Of a stretch of 11,578 bases of DNA, positions 1 through 5,140 are shown piece after piece. The notes under the pieces are model-generated. The model had not been told where the DNA came from, made no database searches, and saw only the letters and a program-made list of their open reading frames with translations. The stretch comes from JALZDI01 sp036259355 (GTDB lineage: Bacteria; Actinomycetota; Actinomycetes; Propionibacteriales; Nocardioidaceae): positions 1 to 11,578 of the forward strand of contig DATABY010000079.1 in assembly GCA_036259355.1 (NCBI GenBank), written 5' to 3'. Each line of letters begins with the position of its first letter. Positions within the stretch are counted from its first letter, which is position 1. The position numbers and the translations under genes are program-made.

Positions 1-13
1 CCCCCCCCCCCCC
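1..13. other. Homopolymer C run at contig edge (probable artefact)
   Basis: Thirteen consecutive C bases open the window. With the G run at the other edge, both strands end 3' in poly-G. That is the known signature of dark-cycle poly-G calls at read ends in two-colour Illumina chemistry. I infer it is not genomic. Bases 14-56 hold no gene, only a hairpin listed separately. Confidence 0.7.
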
Positions 14-27
14 ACCTCTTGTCGTGC

Positions 28-50
28 GCGGACGTGCGTAGAGGGTCCGC
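28..50 (-). terminator. Candidate hairpin terminator after DUF4235
   Basis: GCGGAC at 28-33 and GTCCGC at 45-50 form a perfect 6-bp inverted repeat with an 11-base loop. It lies 6 bases past the stop of the minus-strand DUF3093-DUF4235 pair, where a terminator would sit. No T tract follows on the minus strand, so it would be a GC-stem terminator of the kind often seen in actinobacteria, or chance. Confidence 0.35.
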
Positions 51-56
51 CCCGAC

Positions 57-350
57 TCAGCTGACGTCCTTCATCCCGGCGGGCAGGTGGCCGGTCGACT
101 TGCGGTAGTACTCGGCGGTCTTGCGCGCCATCAGCATGCGCGCGACCCCGATGGCGGCACCGCTGGCGACCGCGAACGACACGGCCTCCCACCACTGCAC
201 GTCAGGGTGCTCGGGGTTGGCGGGCGGTGCGTGTCCTGTCGCGGTCTTCCATGCCATCTCGAGCATCTTCTTGGTCGCGACGCCGGCGGCGATCGCCGAC
301 ACGGTGCCGAAGATCTTGTAGGTCCTCGAGGGTTTCGCCTCTGCGGCCAC
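57..350 (-). CDS. DUF4235 small membrane protein
   Basis: A 97-residue protein of unknown function. It shows the DUF4235 pattern: a first hydrophobic segment (about residues 12-27), then KKMLEMAWKTATGHAPPANP (27-46), a second hydrophobic segment with EAVSFAVASGAAIGVARML (55-73), then a basic tail RKTAEYYRKSTGHLP (76-90). That suggests two short membrane helices or a membrane hairpin with a cytosolic basic tail. The start is GTG at 350, with AGGAGG 4 bases upstream on the minus strand. It lies 30 bases downstream of the DUF3093 gene on the same strand, so the two are probably co-transcribed. Family members are small actinobacterial proteins with no assigned role, and I infer none. Length is normal for the family. 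Confidence 0.88.
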   Translation of the reverse strand: MAAEAKPSRTYKIFGTVSAIAAGVATKKMLEMAWKTATGHAPPANPEHPDVQWWEAVSFAVASGAAIGVARMLMARKTAEYYRKSTGHLPAGMKDVS

Positions 351-380
351 GGGTCCTCCTCGTCGGTTCTGGTCCGCGTT

Positions 381-857
381 TCAGTCTGCCAGTACCCGCG
401 CGGCGTTGACGCACCCCGCCAGCCGCTCGGGGTGACGCGTCGACAGCACCCAGTACGGCGTGGGGTCGGCCGGGTCGTCGACCTCGACGCGGACCGCCGT
501 GCGGATGTAGGGCCGTACCAGCAGGAAGGCTCGCGGGTCGGCGTCGACGCCGAGCAGCCGGCGGGCCTGCTGCGGGTCCAGCGCCGATGCGGGTCCGCAC
601 CACGCCCACTCCAGACGGGCTCGTCCGGCCCGCAGGGCATCGTCGCGCACGTCGATACGGGGACTGCCGTAGGCGAGCAGGAGCCCGGTCCCGATCGCGC
701 TCGCGAGCACGGTGCCCACCCACAGCACCAGCGGAGTGGCGGCGACGGCCACGGCCAGCCACAGGCACCCGAGGAACAGCAGGAGCAGCGCCCACCAGCG
801 CACCGGCACCCGAAGGCGTTCGCGGTAACGGGACTCGGCGGTGGCGGGCATGCTCAC
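381..857 (-). CDS. DUF3093 membrane protein
   Basis: A 158-residue protein with two adjacent transmembrane helices (about residues 22-40 and 43-63), followed by a soluble domain. The soluble part carries the DUF3093 signature around residues 106-146: ADPRAFLLVRPYIRTAVRVE, then PTPYWVLSTRHPERLA. Function is unknown. The family sits divergent from dut across actinobacteria (Rv2698 beside Rv2697c in M. tuberculosis, from memory), as here, where 38 bases separate the two starts. The start is set at GTG 857 because GAGG lies 8 bases upstream. The alternative ATG at 851 would have a 14-base spacing. DUF4235 follows 30 bases downstream on the same strand. The conserved divergence suggests shared control with dut, but this is inference. 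Confidence 0.9.
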   Translation of the reverse strand: MSMPATAESRYRERLRVPVRWWALLLLFLGCLWLAVAVAATPLVLWVGTVLASAIGTGLLLAYGSPRIDVRDDALRAGRARLEWAWCGPASALDPQQARRLLGVDADPRAFLLVRPYIRTAVRVEVDDPADPTPYWVLSTRHPERLAGCVNAARVLAD

Positions 858-865
858 GGCGCAAG

Positions 866-869
866 CCTC
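866..869 (-). promoter_or_regulatory. Ribosome binding site deciding the DUF3093 start
   Basis: GAGG on the minus strand lies 8 bases from GTG 857 and 14 bases from the in-frame ATG 851, so GTG is the better start. Confidence 0.5.
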
Positions 870-881
870 GCACGTGGCTTG

Positions 882-887
882 TAGGGT
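882..887 (+). promoter_or_regulatory. Candidate -10 box for dut (leaderless type)
   Basis: TAGGGT fits the actinobacterial -10 consensus TANNNT and ends 8 bases before GTG 896, so transcription would begin at or next to the start codon. The AGGG inside it could also act as a Shine-Dalgarno sequence at 9 bases, which makes this the least certain of the four such sites in the window. No clear -35 is visible. Confidence 0.45.
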
Positions 888-895
888 CGGTCAGC

Positions 896-1387
896 GTGAT
901 CGAGGTTCAGATCCACCGGCTCGACGCCGGGCTTCCGCTGCCGCAGTACGCCCATGCCGGCGATGCCGGCGCCGACCTCATGACCACGGTCGACGTCACA
1001 CTCGCGCCCGGAGACCGGGTCATGGTCCCCACCGGCGTGGCCCTCTCGCTGCCGGACGGCTACGCGGGGTTCGTGCATCCTCGCTCCGGCCTGGCCGCCC
1101 GCTGCGGCGTCTCCATCGTGAACGCGCCCGGCACGATCGACTCCGGCTACCGCGGCGAGGTCAAGGTCGTCCTGGTCAACCTCGACCCCCGCGAGCCGGT
1201 GACGTTGCGCCGCGGCGACCGAGTCGCCCAGCTCGTGGTGCAGCGGGTCGAGACCGCCCGGTTCGTCGAGGTGGACGCGCTCACCGCGACCGACCGAGGC
1301 GCTGGGGGCTACGGTTCAACAGGAGGGTTCAACGTCAGCACCCAAGCCGCCCCGCTGGAGGACACCGCCGATGTTTCGTCGCCGTAA
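896..1387 (+). CDS. dut: Deoxyuridine 5'-triphosphate nucleotidohydrolase (dUTPase)
   Basis: Trimeric cytosolic dUTPase that hydrolyses dUTP to dUMP and pyrophosphate. This keeps uracil out of DNA and supplies dUMP for thymidylate synthesis. All five motifs are visible in the 163-residue product: AGDAGADL (21-28), PRSGLAAR (62-69), GTIDSGYRGEV (79-89) with the expected catalytic Asp82, RGDRVAQLV (106-114), and the C-terminal arm RGAGGYGSTGGF (134-145) with the P-loop-like glycines. An 18-residue tail follows. Length is close to that of other actinobacterial Dut proteins. GTG 896 is chosen because it places the usual beta-strand just after the start. The open frame continues upstream, but over shadow sequence inside the DUF3093 region. 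The 3' end overlaps the DUF3710 gene by 17 bases. Confidence 0.97.
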   Translation: MIEVQIHRLDAGLPLPQYAHAGDAGADLMTTVDVTLAPGDRVMVPTGVALSLPDGYAGFVHPRSGLAARCGVSIVNAPGTIDSGYRGEVKVVLVNLDPREPVTLRRGDRVAQLVVQRVETARFVEVDALTATDRGAGGYGSTGGFNVSTQAAPLEDTADVSSP

Positions 1388-2033
1388 GGGCGCCGGGAGC
1401 GCCGAGGGCCACGACCGGGCCCCGGCAGCACCGATCCCGGGTACCGAGCAGCCCGAGCGGCAGGAGCTGCCGCGCCCCGAGGGGCCGTGGGACGTCGCCG
1501 ACATCGAGATCGGCGAGGACGACCCCAACCTGGTCGATCTGGGGGGCATGCTGGTTCGCGGCCGGCCGGGGCTGGAGATGCGGCTGCAGGTCGACGAGCA
1601 GCAGCAGGACGTCGTCGCGGTGATGCTGGTCTCCGAGGAGGGTGCGGTCGAGCTGCGTGCCTTCGCGGCTCCCCGCAACGAGAGCATCTGGGACGACGTT
1701 CGCCGCGAGATCGGCGCGGAGGCCACCCGCCGGGGCGGCACCGCGACCGAGCAGCAGGGGGAGTTCGGGGCGGAGCTGCGCCTGGCCGTACCGGCGCAGA
1801 CCCCCGACGGCCAGCAGGGGACCCAGCTCAGCCGGATCGTGGGCGTCAGCGCTCCCCGCTGGCTGCTGCGGGGCACCTTCCTCGGCAAGGCGGCGCAGGA
1901 GCCCGACCCGGACGGGCTGCTGGAGTCCGCGTTCCGTGACGTCGTCGTGCGTCGCGGTGACGGGCCGATGGCGCCGCGCAGCCCGATTCCGCTGCGGATG
2001 CCGCCGGGCGTGCAGACCACGCCCCCTCAGTAG
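1371..2033 (+). CDS. DUF3710 domain protein
   Basis: A 220-residue, mostly hydrophilic cytosolic protein of unknown function. The first 37 residues are basic then Pro/Glu-rich and likely disordered. The conserved domain runs from GPWDVADIE (38-46) through VDLGGMLV (55-62), AFAAPRNESIWDDVRREIG (97-115), a Gly/Glu stretch ending FGAELR, and SAPRWLLRGTFLGKAA (159-174) to VVVRRGDGPMAPRSPIPLRM near the end, all typical of DUF3710. ATG 1371 has GGAGG 9 bases upstream and lies inside the 3' end of dut (17-base overlap), which implies translational coupling. The position directly after dut is conserved in actinobacteria (Rv2696c after Rv2697c in M. tuberculosis, from memory). No catalytic motif is recognisable. 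Confidence 0.93.
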   Translation: MFRRRKGAGSAEGHDRAPAAPIPGTEQPERQELPRPEGPWDVADIEIGEDDPNLVDLGGMLVRGRPGLEMRLQVDEQQQDVVAVMLVSEEGAVELRAFAAPRNESIWDDVRREIGAEATRRGGTATEQQGEFGAELRLAVPAQTPDGQQGTQLSRIVGVSAPRWLLRGTFLGKAAQEPDPDGLLESAFRDVVVRRGDGPMAPRSPIPLRMPPGVQTTPPQ

Positions 2034-2036
2034 GCT
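2031..2036 (+). promoter_or_regulatory. Candidate -10 box for the OB-fold gene, overlapping the DUF3710 stop
   Basis: TAGGCT fits TANNNT. Its first three bases are the TAG stop codon of DUF3710. Exactly 7 bases (2037-2043) separate it from ATG 2044, the geometry of a leaderless actinobacterial transcript. No Shine-Dalgarno sequence stands between them. Confidence 0.6.
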
Positions 2037-2043
2037 GGTCGCC

Positions 2044-2460
2044 ATGAGTACGTCCGACCCGACGTCCGACCCGACGACCGGGACCAGGAGCGGTCCTCTG
2101 CGTCGGATCCTGAACCGGCTGGCGTCCAGTGAGGAGGAGCTCGAGGCGCAGGATCTCCAGCACGACGTGCAGACGACCGGGTGCACCCGGATCGAGGACG
2201 CCGTCGACCGTGAGCGCGTCGTCGTCCGCGGGACCCTGCGGCACGTCACGCTGCGACCCCGCTCGGGCACCCCCGCGCTCGAGGCTGAGCTGTACGACGG
2301 CTCGGGGACGCTCACGGTGGTGTGGCTGGGCCGCCGCCGGATCGGGGGCGTCGAGCCCGGTGTCTCCCTGCGCGTCCAGGGCCGGGTCAGCACGCAGGAC
2401 GGCAGACGGGTGATCTACAACCCCCGCTACGAGCTGCACGCGGCCCACGAGCGCCCATGA
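2044..2460 (+). CDS. OB-fold nucleic acid-binding domain protein
   Basis: A 138-residue cytosolic protein. Residues about 58-132 read as a single OB-fold: VVVRGTLRHVTLRP (59-72), PALEAELYDGSGTLTVVWLG (77-96), RRRIGGVEPGVSLRVQGRV (97-115), and a closing strand VIYNPRYEL (123-131). The strand pattern with a D-G-[ST]-G turn resembles the tRNA-anticodon or RecG-wedge type, so single-stranded nucleic acid binding is the family expectation. The target is unknown. The N-terminal 17 residues are a low-complexity Ser/Asp/Pro/Thr stretch encoded by a short tandem repeat. ATG 2044 is chosen because the upstream open frame lies within DUF3710 and a -10 box sits 7 bases before it. DUF3159 begins 10 bases after its stop. 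It corresponds to M. tuberculosis Rv2694c by position (from memory). Confidence 0.9.
   Translation: MSTSDPTSDPTTGTRSGPLRRILNRLASSEEELEAQDLQHDVQTTGCTRIEDAVDRERVVVRGTLRHVTLRPRSGTPALEAELYDGSGTLTVVWLGRRRIGGVEPGVSLRVQGRVSTQDGRRVIYNPRYELHAAHERP
2050..2076 (+). repeat. 12-bp tandem repeat, 2.25 copies
   Basis: ACGTCCGACCCG occurs twice in perfect tandem (2050-2073), followed by ACG. It encodes a duplicated Thr-Ser-Asp-Pro unit at the extreme N-terminus of the OB-fold protein. A 12-bp unit keeps frame, so copy-number change would only lengthen the disordered tail. Confidence 0.8.
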
Positions 2461-2470
2461 GCGAGCGCCG

Positions 2471-3148
2471 ATGAGCGGGCCCCGGGTGGGGCGCGAGCCC
2501 CCGCAGCCGGCGACCGTGCAGACGGTCGAAGAGCTGGTGCGCCACCGGCTGTCCGACGCGCTCGGCGGCCGGCGGGGCGTGCTGGAGGGCATCGTCCCGA
2601 CGCTGGGCTTCACGCTGGTCTGGATCACCACCGAGCAGCTCAAGCTGGCCCTGGCCGTCGGCGGTGCGGGCGCGCTGGTCGTACTGGTGCTGCGGTTGAT
2701 CCAGCGGTCGTCGATCCAGTACGTCATGAACGCCATCGTCGGGATCACCATCGCCGCGGTGTTCGCGCTGCGGTCGGGGGAGGCCGAGGACGCGTTCCTG
2801 CCGAGCATCATCTACAACGCCGCGTACTTCGTGGTGCTCGCGTTCTCCGCCCTGGTGCGCTGGCCGGTGATGGGCTTCCTGGTCGGCAGCGTGACCGGCG
2901 ACCCCACCGCCTGGCACGCCAACAAGCAGATCGTGCAGCTGTGCACCACGCTCACCTGGCTGCTTGCGCTGCCCTGCCTGGTGCGCGTCATCGTCTACCT
3001 GCCGCTCTGGGCCGCCGGTGAGGCCGGCTGGCTCGGCATCGCCAAGATCACGATGGGCTGGCCGCTGCAGCTGCTGGCGCTGGCCGCGATGGGCTACGTG
3101 CTGGCCCGCAACCACACCCCGCTCGAGGAGGAGAAGCCCGCCGAGTAG
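2471..3148 (+). CDS. DUF3159 integral membrane protein
   Basis: A 225-residue membrane protein with about six hydrophobic segments (approximately residues 41-53, 57-77, 85-101, 111-130, 157-178, 195-212) and a short cytosolic N-terminus. The DUF3159 signature is visible: GGRRGVLEGIVPTLGFTLVW (32-51), a loop WHANKQIVQLCTTLTWLLAL (148-167), and a late W-P-L-Q-L-L-A-L-A segment. The family has been compared to septation-type membrane proteins, but function is not established. ATG 2471 lies 10 bases after the OB-fold stop with only a weak GAGCG upstream, so translation is probably coupled to the preceding gene. In M. tuberculosis the equivalent (Rv2693c, from memory) sits convergent to ceoC. Here the VOC gene has come between. 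Confidence 0.92.
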   Translation: MSGPRVGREPPQPATVQTVEELVRHRLSDALGGRRGVLEGIVPTLGFTLVWITTEQLKLALAVGGAGALVVLVLRLIQRSSIQYVMNAIVGITIAAVFALRSGEAEDAFLPSIIYNAAYFVVLAFSALVRWPVMGFLVGSVTGDPTAWHANKQIVQLCTTLTWLLALPCLVRVIVYLPLWAAGEAGWLGIAKITMGWPLQLLALAAMGYVLARNHTPLEEEKPAE

Positions 3149-3152
3149 GTCC

Positions 3153-3173
3153 CCGCCCCGGCCTGGACGGCGG
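3153..3173. terminator. Weak bidirectional terminator candidate
   Basis: CCGCC (3153-3157) can pair with GGCGG (3169-3173) around an 11-base loop. It lies in the 34-base gap between the convergent ends of DUF3159 and the VOC gene, where a shared terminator is expected. The stem is only 5 bp and there is no T tract. Confidence 0.25.
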
Positions 3174-3182
3174 CGGTGTTCT

Positions 3183-3707
3183 TCAGTCTGGGCGGAGGAT
3201 GCGGTTGCCCTCGAACACCCCGAGCACCTCCCGGTAGAGCTCGATCGGGGCTCCGTTGGGGTCGCGGAAGTACACGCTGTCCTCCACACCGCGGTCCGGC
3301 CCGACGTACTCGATGCCTGCCTCGTCCAGCCGTGCCCGCGCCTCCCGGAACTGCTCGTCACCGATCGAGATGGCGATGTGCTGGACACCGCCGAGCGTCT
3401 CGGCGGACTCGGGATGGTCGTGGCCGGGGAAGTCGAAGAAGCCGAGCAGGTTGCCGTGACCGATGTCGAAGAAGAAGTGGCTGGAGCCGGCGTAGTCGCG
3501 GTTCTCCACCAGCTCGACGAGCGGGAAGCCGAGGAGGTCTTGGTAGAAGCGGACCGTCTCCTCCACGTCGCGTGCGATCAGCGCCACGTGGTGCACCCCG
3601 CGGGCCGTGCTCTGCGGCCGGTCGGAGAGCGGGCGCAGGAACTCCTCGCGCAGCTGCTCGCGGCGTGCGCGTACGCGCGCGAGCTCTTCACCGGTGGGTT
3701 GGGGCAT
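3183..3707 (-). CDS. VOC (glyoxalase/bleomycin resistance/dioxygenase) superfamily protein
   Basis: A 174-residue soluble metalloenzyme of the vicinal oxygen chelate fold. After a charged helical lead (residues 6-30), two beta-alpha-beta-beta-beta modules follow. Module 1 begins GVHHVALIARDVEETVRFYQ (37-56); module 2 begins GGVQHIAISIG (106-116) and ends VYFRDPNGAPIELY (145-158). His40, His110 and Glu156 sit where a 2-His-1-carboxylate metal site is expected. The fourth glyoxalase I ligand position in module 1 (about residues 87-91) holds LGFFD, not a clear Glu, so a dioxygenase-like or other VOC activity is as likely as lactoylglutathione lyase. The substrate is unknown. ATG 3707 is chosen for GAGGAG 6 bases upstream. 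An upstream start at 3833 would run 101 bases into ceoC. It follows ceoC by 25 bases. Confidence 0.9.
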   Translation of the reverse strand: MPQPTGEELARVRARREQLREEFLRPLSDRPQSTARGVHHVALIARDVEETVRFYQDLLGFPLVELVENRDYAGSSHFFFDIGHGNLLGFFDFPGHDHPESAETLGGVQHIAISIGDEQFREARARLDEAGIEYVGPDRGVEDSVYFRDPNGAPIELYREVLGVFEGNRILRPD

Positions 3708-3713
3708 CCGAGA

Positions 3714-3719
3714 CTCCTC
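3714..3719 (-). promoter_or_regulatory. Ribosome binding site deciding the VOC start
   Basis: GAGGAG on the minus strand lies 6 bases before ATG 3707. It supports the 174-residue product over a 216-residue reading from 3833. Confidence 0.7.
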
Positions 3720-3732
3720 GGCGTCGGGGACG

Positions 3733-4407
3733 TCAGGACGAGCTGTGCGTGTGGGGAGAGAGCAGCTGCTCGATCTCGGACTCGTGCTCCGCGGCGGCGA
3801 CGAACAGCAGCTCGTCGCCGGCCTCCAGGGCACGGTTCGGCTCGGGCGCGAGCACGCGACCGTCGCGCAGCACCGTCACCAGCGACACGTCGGTCGGCCA
3901 CATCACGTCACCGAGCTCCACTCCCGCGTACGGCGAGTCGCCCGGAAGCGTCAGCTCCACCAGGTTCGCGTCGCCCTGACGGAAGGTGAACAGGCGTACG
4001 ACGTCGCCGACGGTCACGGCCTCCTCCACCAGCGCCGACATGATGCGGGGCGTGGACACCGACACATCGACTCCCCACGAGTCGTTGAACAGCCACTCGT
4101 TGCTGGGATGGTTCACGCGCGCGACGGTGCGGGGGACGCCGAACTCGGTCTTGGCGATCAGCGACACCACGAGGTTGACCTTGTCGTCACCGGTGGCCGC
4201 GATCACCACGTCGCAGTTCTCCAGGGCCGCCTCCTCCAGGGAGGTGAGCTCGCAGGCGTCGGCGAGCAGCCACTCGGCGTCGGGAACCTGGTCGGGCTTG
4301 ATCGCCCGGGGCTCCTTGTCGATCAGCAGGACCTGGTGGCCGTTCTCGGTGAGCTCCGCGGCGACCGAGCGACCGACAGCGCCGGCACCGGCGAGCGTGA
4401 CGCGCAT
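3733..4407 (-). CDS. ceoC: TrkA/RCK potassium transport regulator, second of the pair (CeoC-like)
   Basis: A 224-residue cytosolic protein of the TrkA family, which binds NAD(H) and gates or regulates K+ transport. The N-terminal Rossmann domain has GAGAVG (7-12), the acidic residue LLID (Asp30) after strand 2, and VVIAATGDDKVNLVVSLIAK (67-86). The RCK_C-type C-terminal domain spans about 137-216 with VELTLPGDSPYAGVELGDV (150-168) and ALEAGDELLFVA (193-204). The start overlaps the stop of the upstream trkA gene as TGATG, and AAGGAG lies 5 bases upstream. The two are therefore a coupled pair that likely forms a heteromeric gating assembly. RCK_C domains of several K+ regulators bind c-di-AMP. 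Whether this one does cannot be read from the sequence. The VOC gene follows. Confidence 0.93.
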   Translation of the reverse strand: MRVTLAGAGAVGRSVAAELTENGHQVLLIDKEPRAIKPDQVPDAEWLLADACELTSLEEAALENCDVVIAATGDDKVNLVVSLIAKTEFGVPRTVARVNHPSNEWLFNDSWGVDVSVSTPRIMSALVEEAVTVGDVVRLFTFRQGDANLVELTLPGDSPYAGVELGDVMWPTDVSLVTVLRDGRVLAPEPNRALEAGDELLFVAAAEHESEIEQLLSPHTHSSS

Positions 4408-5069
4408 CAGCTCTCCTTGGGGGGTCGGGCGAACACTGCCTGCACGCGCTCGGCGTCGACCTCCAGCATGACCGTGTGGACCAGGTCGCCCTCCTGCACC
4501 ACGGTGTCACGGCTGGGGATGAGTCCCTCGCCGAGCCGGGTGATGAAGGCGACGCGTGTCTCGGCGGCATCCTGCAGCTCCGCGACCGTGCGGCCGATCC
4601 ACTCGGAGTGGGTCGGGACCTCGGCGATGCGGACGGTGCCCGAGGGGTCCCGCCAGTCCGGCTCGGAGCCCTCCGGGAGGAGCCGGCGCAGGATCTGGTC
4701 GGTGGTCCACCGGACCGTTGCCACCGTGGGGATGCCGAGTCGTTGGTAGATCTCGGCGCGGCCGGGGTCGTAGATGCGGGCCACGACGTTCTGGATGCCG
4801 AAGGTCTCCCGGGCCACCCGGGCCGAGATGATGTTGGAGTTGTCGCCGCTGGACACGGCGGCGAACGCGTCGGCCTTGTCGATCAGCGCCTCCCGGAGGA
4901 CCTCCCGGTCGAACCCGTATCCCATGACCTTGCGTCCGGTGTAGGTGGGGCCGAGCCGGCGGAACGCGTCGGGGTTCTGGTCGATGATCGCGACCGTGTG
5001 GTCCCGGCGCTCCAGGTTGCGGGCGAGGGACGACCCGACCCGGCCGCAACCCATGATCACGACATGCAC
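4407..5069 (-). CDS. ceoB: TrkA/RCK potassium transport regulator, first of the pair (CeoB-like)
   Basis: A 220-residue cytosolic TrkA protein. The Rossmann half carries MGCGRVGSSLARNL (6-19) with the G-x-G-x-x-G loop, Asp30 in AIID for ribose binding, and AAVSSGDNSNIISARVARE (70-88). A linker Y-x-R-L-G-I-P (108-114) leads to the RCK_C domain (about 140-215) with PTHSEWIGRTVAEL (152-165) and VVQEGDLVHTVML (190-202). The start is GTG 5069. A TAGCGT -10 box lies exactly 7 bases upstream with no Shine-Dalgarno sequence, so a leaderless mRNA is predicted. It is divergent from the KimA-like transporter gene across 71 bases. By order and strand it matches M. tuberculosis ceoB (Rv2691, from memory), which has been linked to K+ uptake. 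No TrkH/KtrB-type channel is present in the window. Confidence 0.94.
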   Translation of the reverse strand: MHVVIMGCGRVGSSLARNLERRDHTVAIIDQNPDAFRRLGPTYTGRKVMGYGFDREVLREALIDKADAFAAVSSGDNSNIISARVARETFGIQNVVARIYDPGRAEIYQRLGIPTVATVRWTTDQILRRLLPEGSEPDWRDPSGTVRIAEVPTHSEWIGRTVAELQDAAETRVAFITRLGEGLIPSRDTVVQEGDLVHTVMLEVDAERVQAVFARPPKES

Positions 5070-5076
5070 GTCGCCG

Positions 5077-5082
5077 ACGCTA
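5077..5082 (-). promoter_or_regulatory. Candidate -10 box for ceoB (leaderless type)
   Basis: Read on the minus strand this is TAGCGT, matching TANNNT, followed by exactly 7 bases to GTG 5069. No Shine-Dalgarno sequence lies between, so the mRNA probably starts at the GTG. Confidence 0.62.
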
Positions 5083-5127
5083 CACCGACGCGCACGGCTC
5101 CTGGGAAGGACCGGCTGCCCGGGCGGA

Positions 5128-5133
5128 TAGCCT
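5128..5133 (+). promoter_or_regulatory. Candidate -10 box for the KimA-like gene (leaderless type)
   Basis: TAGCCT matches TANNNT and is followed by exactly 7 bases to GTG 5141. It mirrors the ceoB box, and the two facing -10 boxes are only 45 bases apart. A single regulator or DNA-topology change could act on both. Confidence 0.62.
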
Positions 5134-5140
5134 TCCGGTC

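Noticed and set aside
587..895. Upstream extension of the dut frame
   Set aside because: It runs antisense through DUF3093 and reads as Arg/Pro low-complexity sequence. Dut homologues start at about GTG 896.
3669..3684. A CGTACGCGCGCGAGCT stretch resembling one near 6732 in the transporter gene
   Set aside because: The copies differ by an indel, lie in unrelated coding frames on opposite gene strands, and are built of common GC-rich words. No mobile or regulatory structure surrounds either.
3708..3833. Longer start for the VOC protein
   Set aside because: It would overlap ceoC by 101 bases and adds a Ser/Arg/Pro-rich shadow. ATG 3707 has a strong ribosome site.
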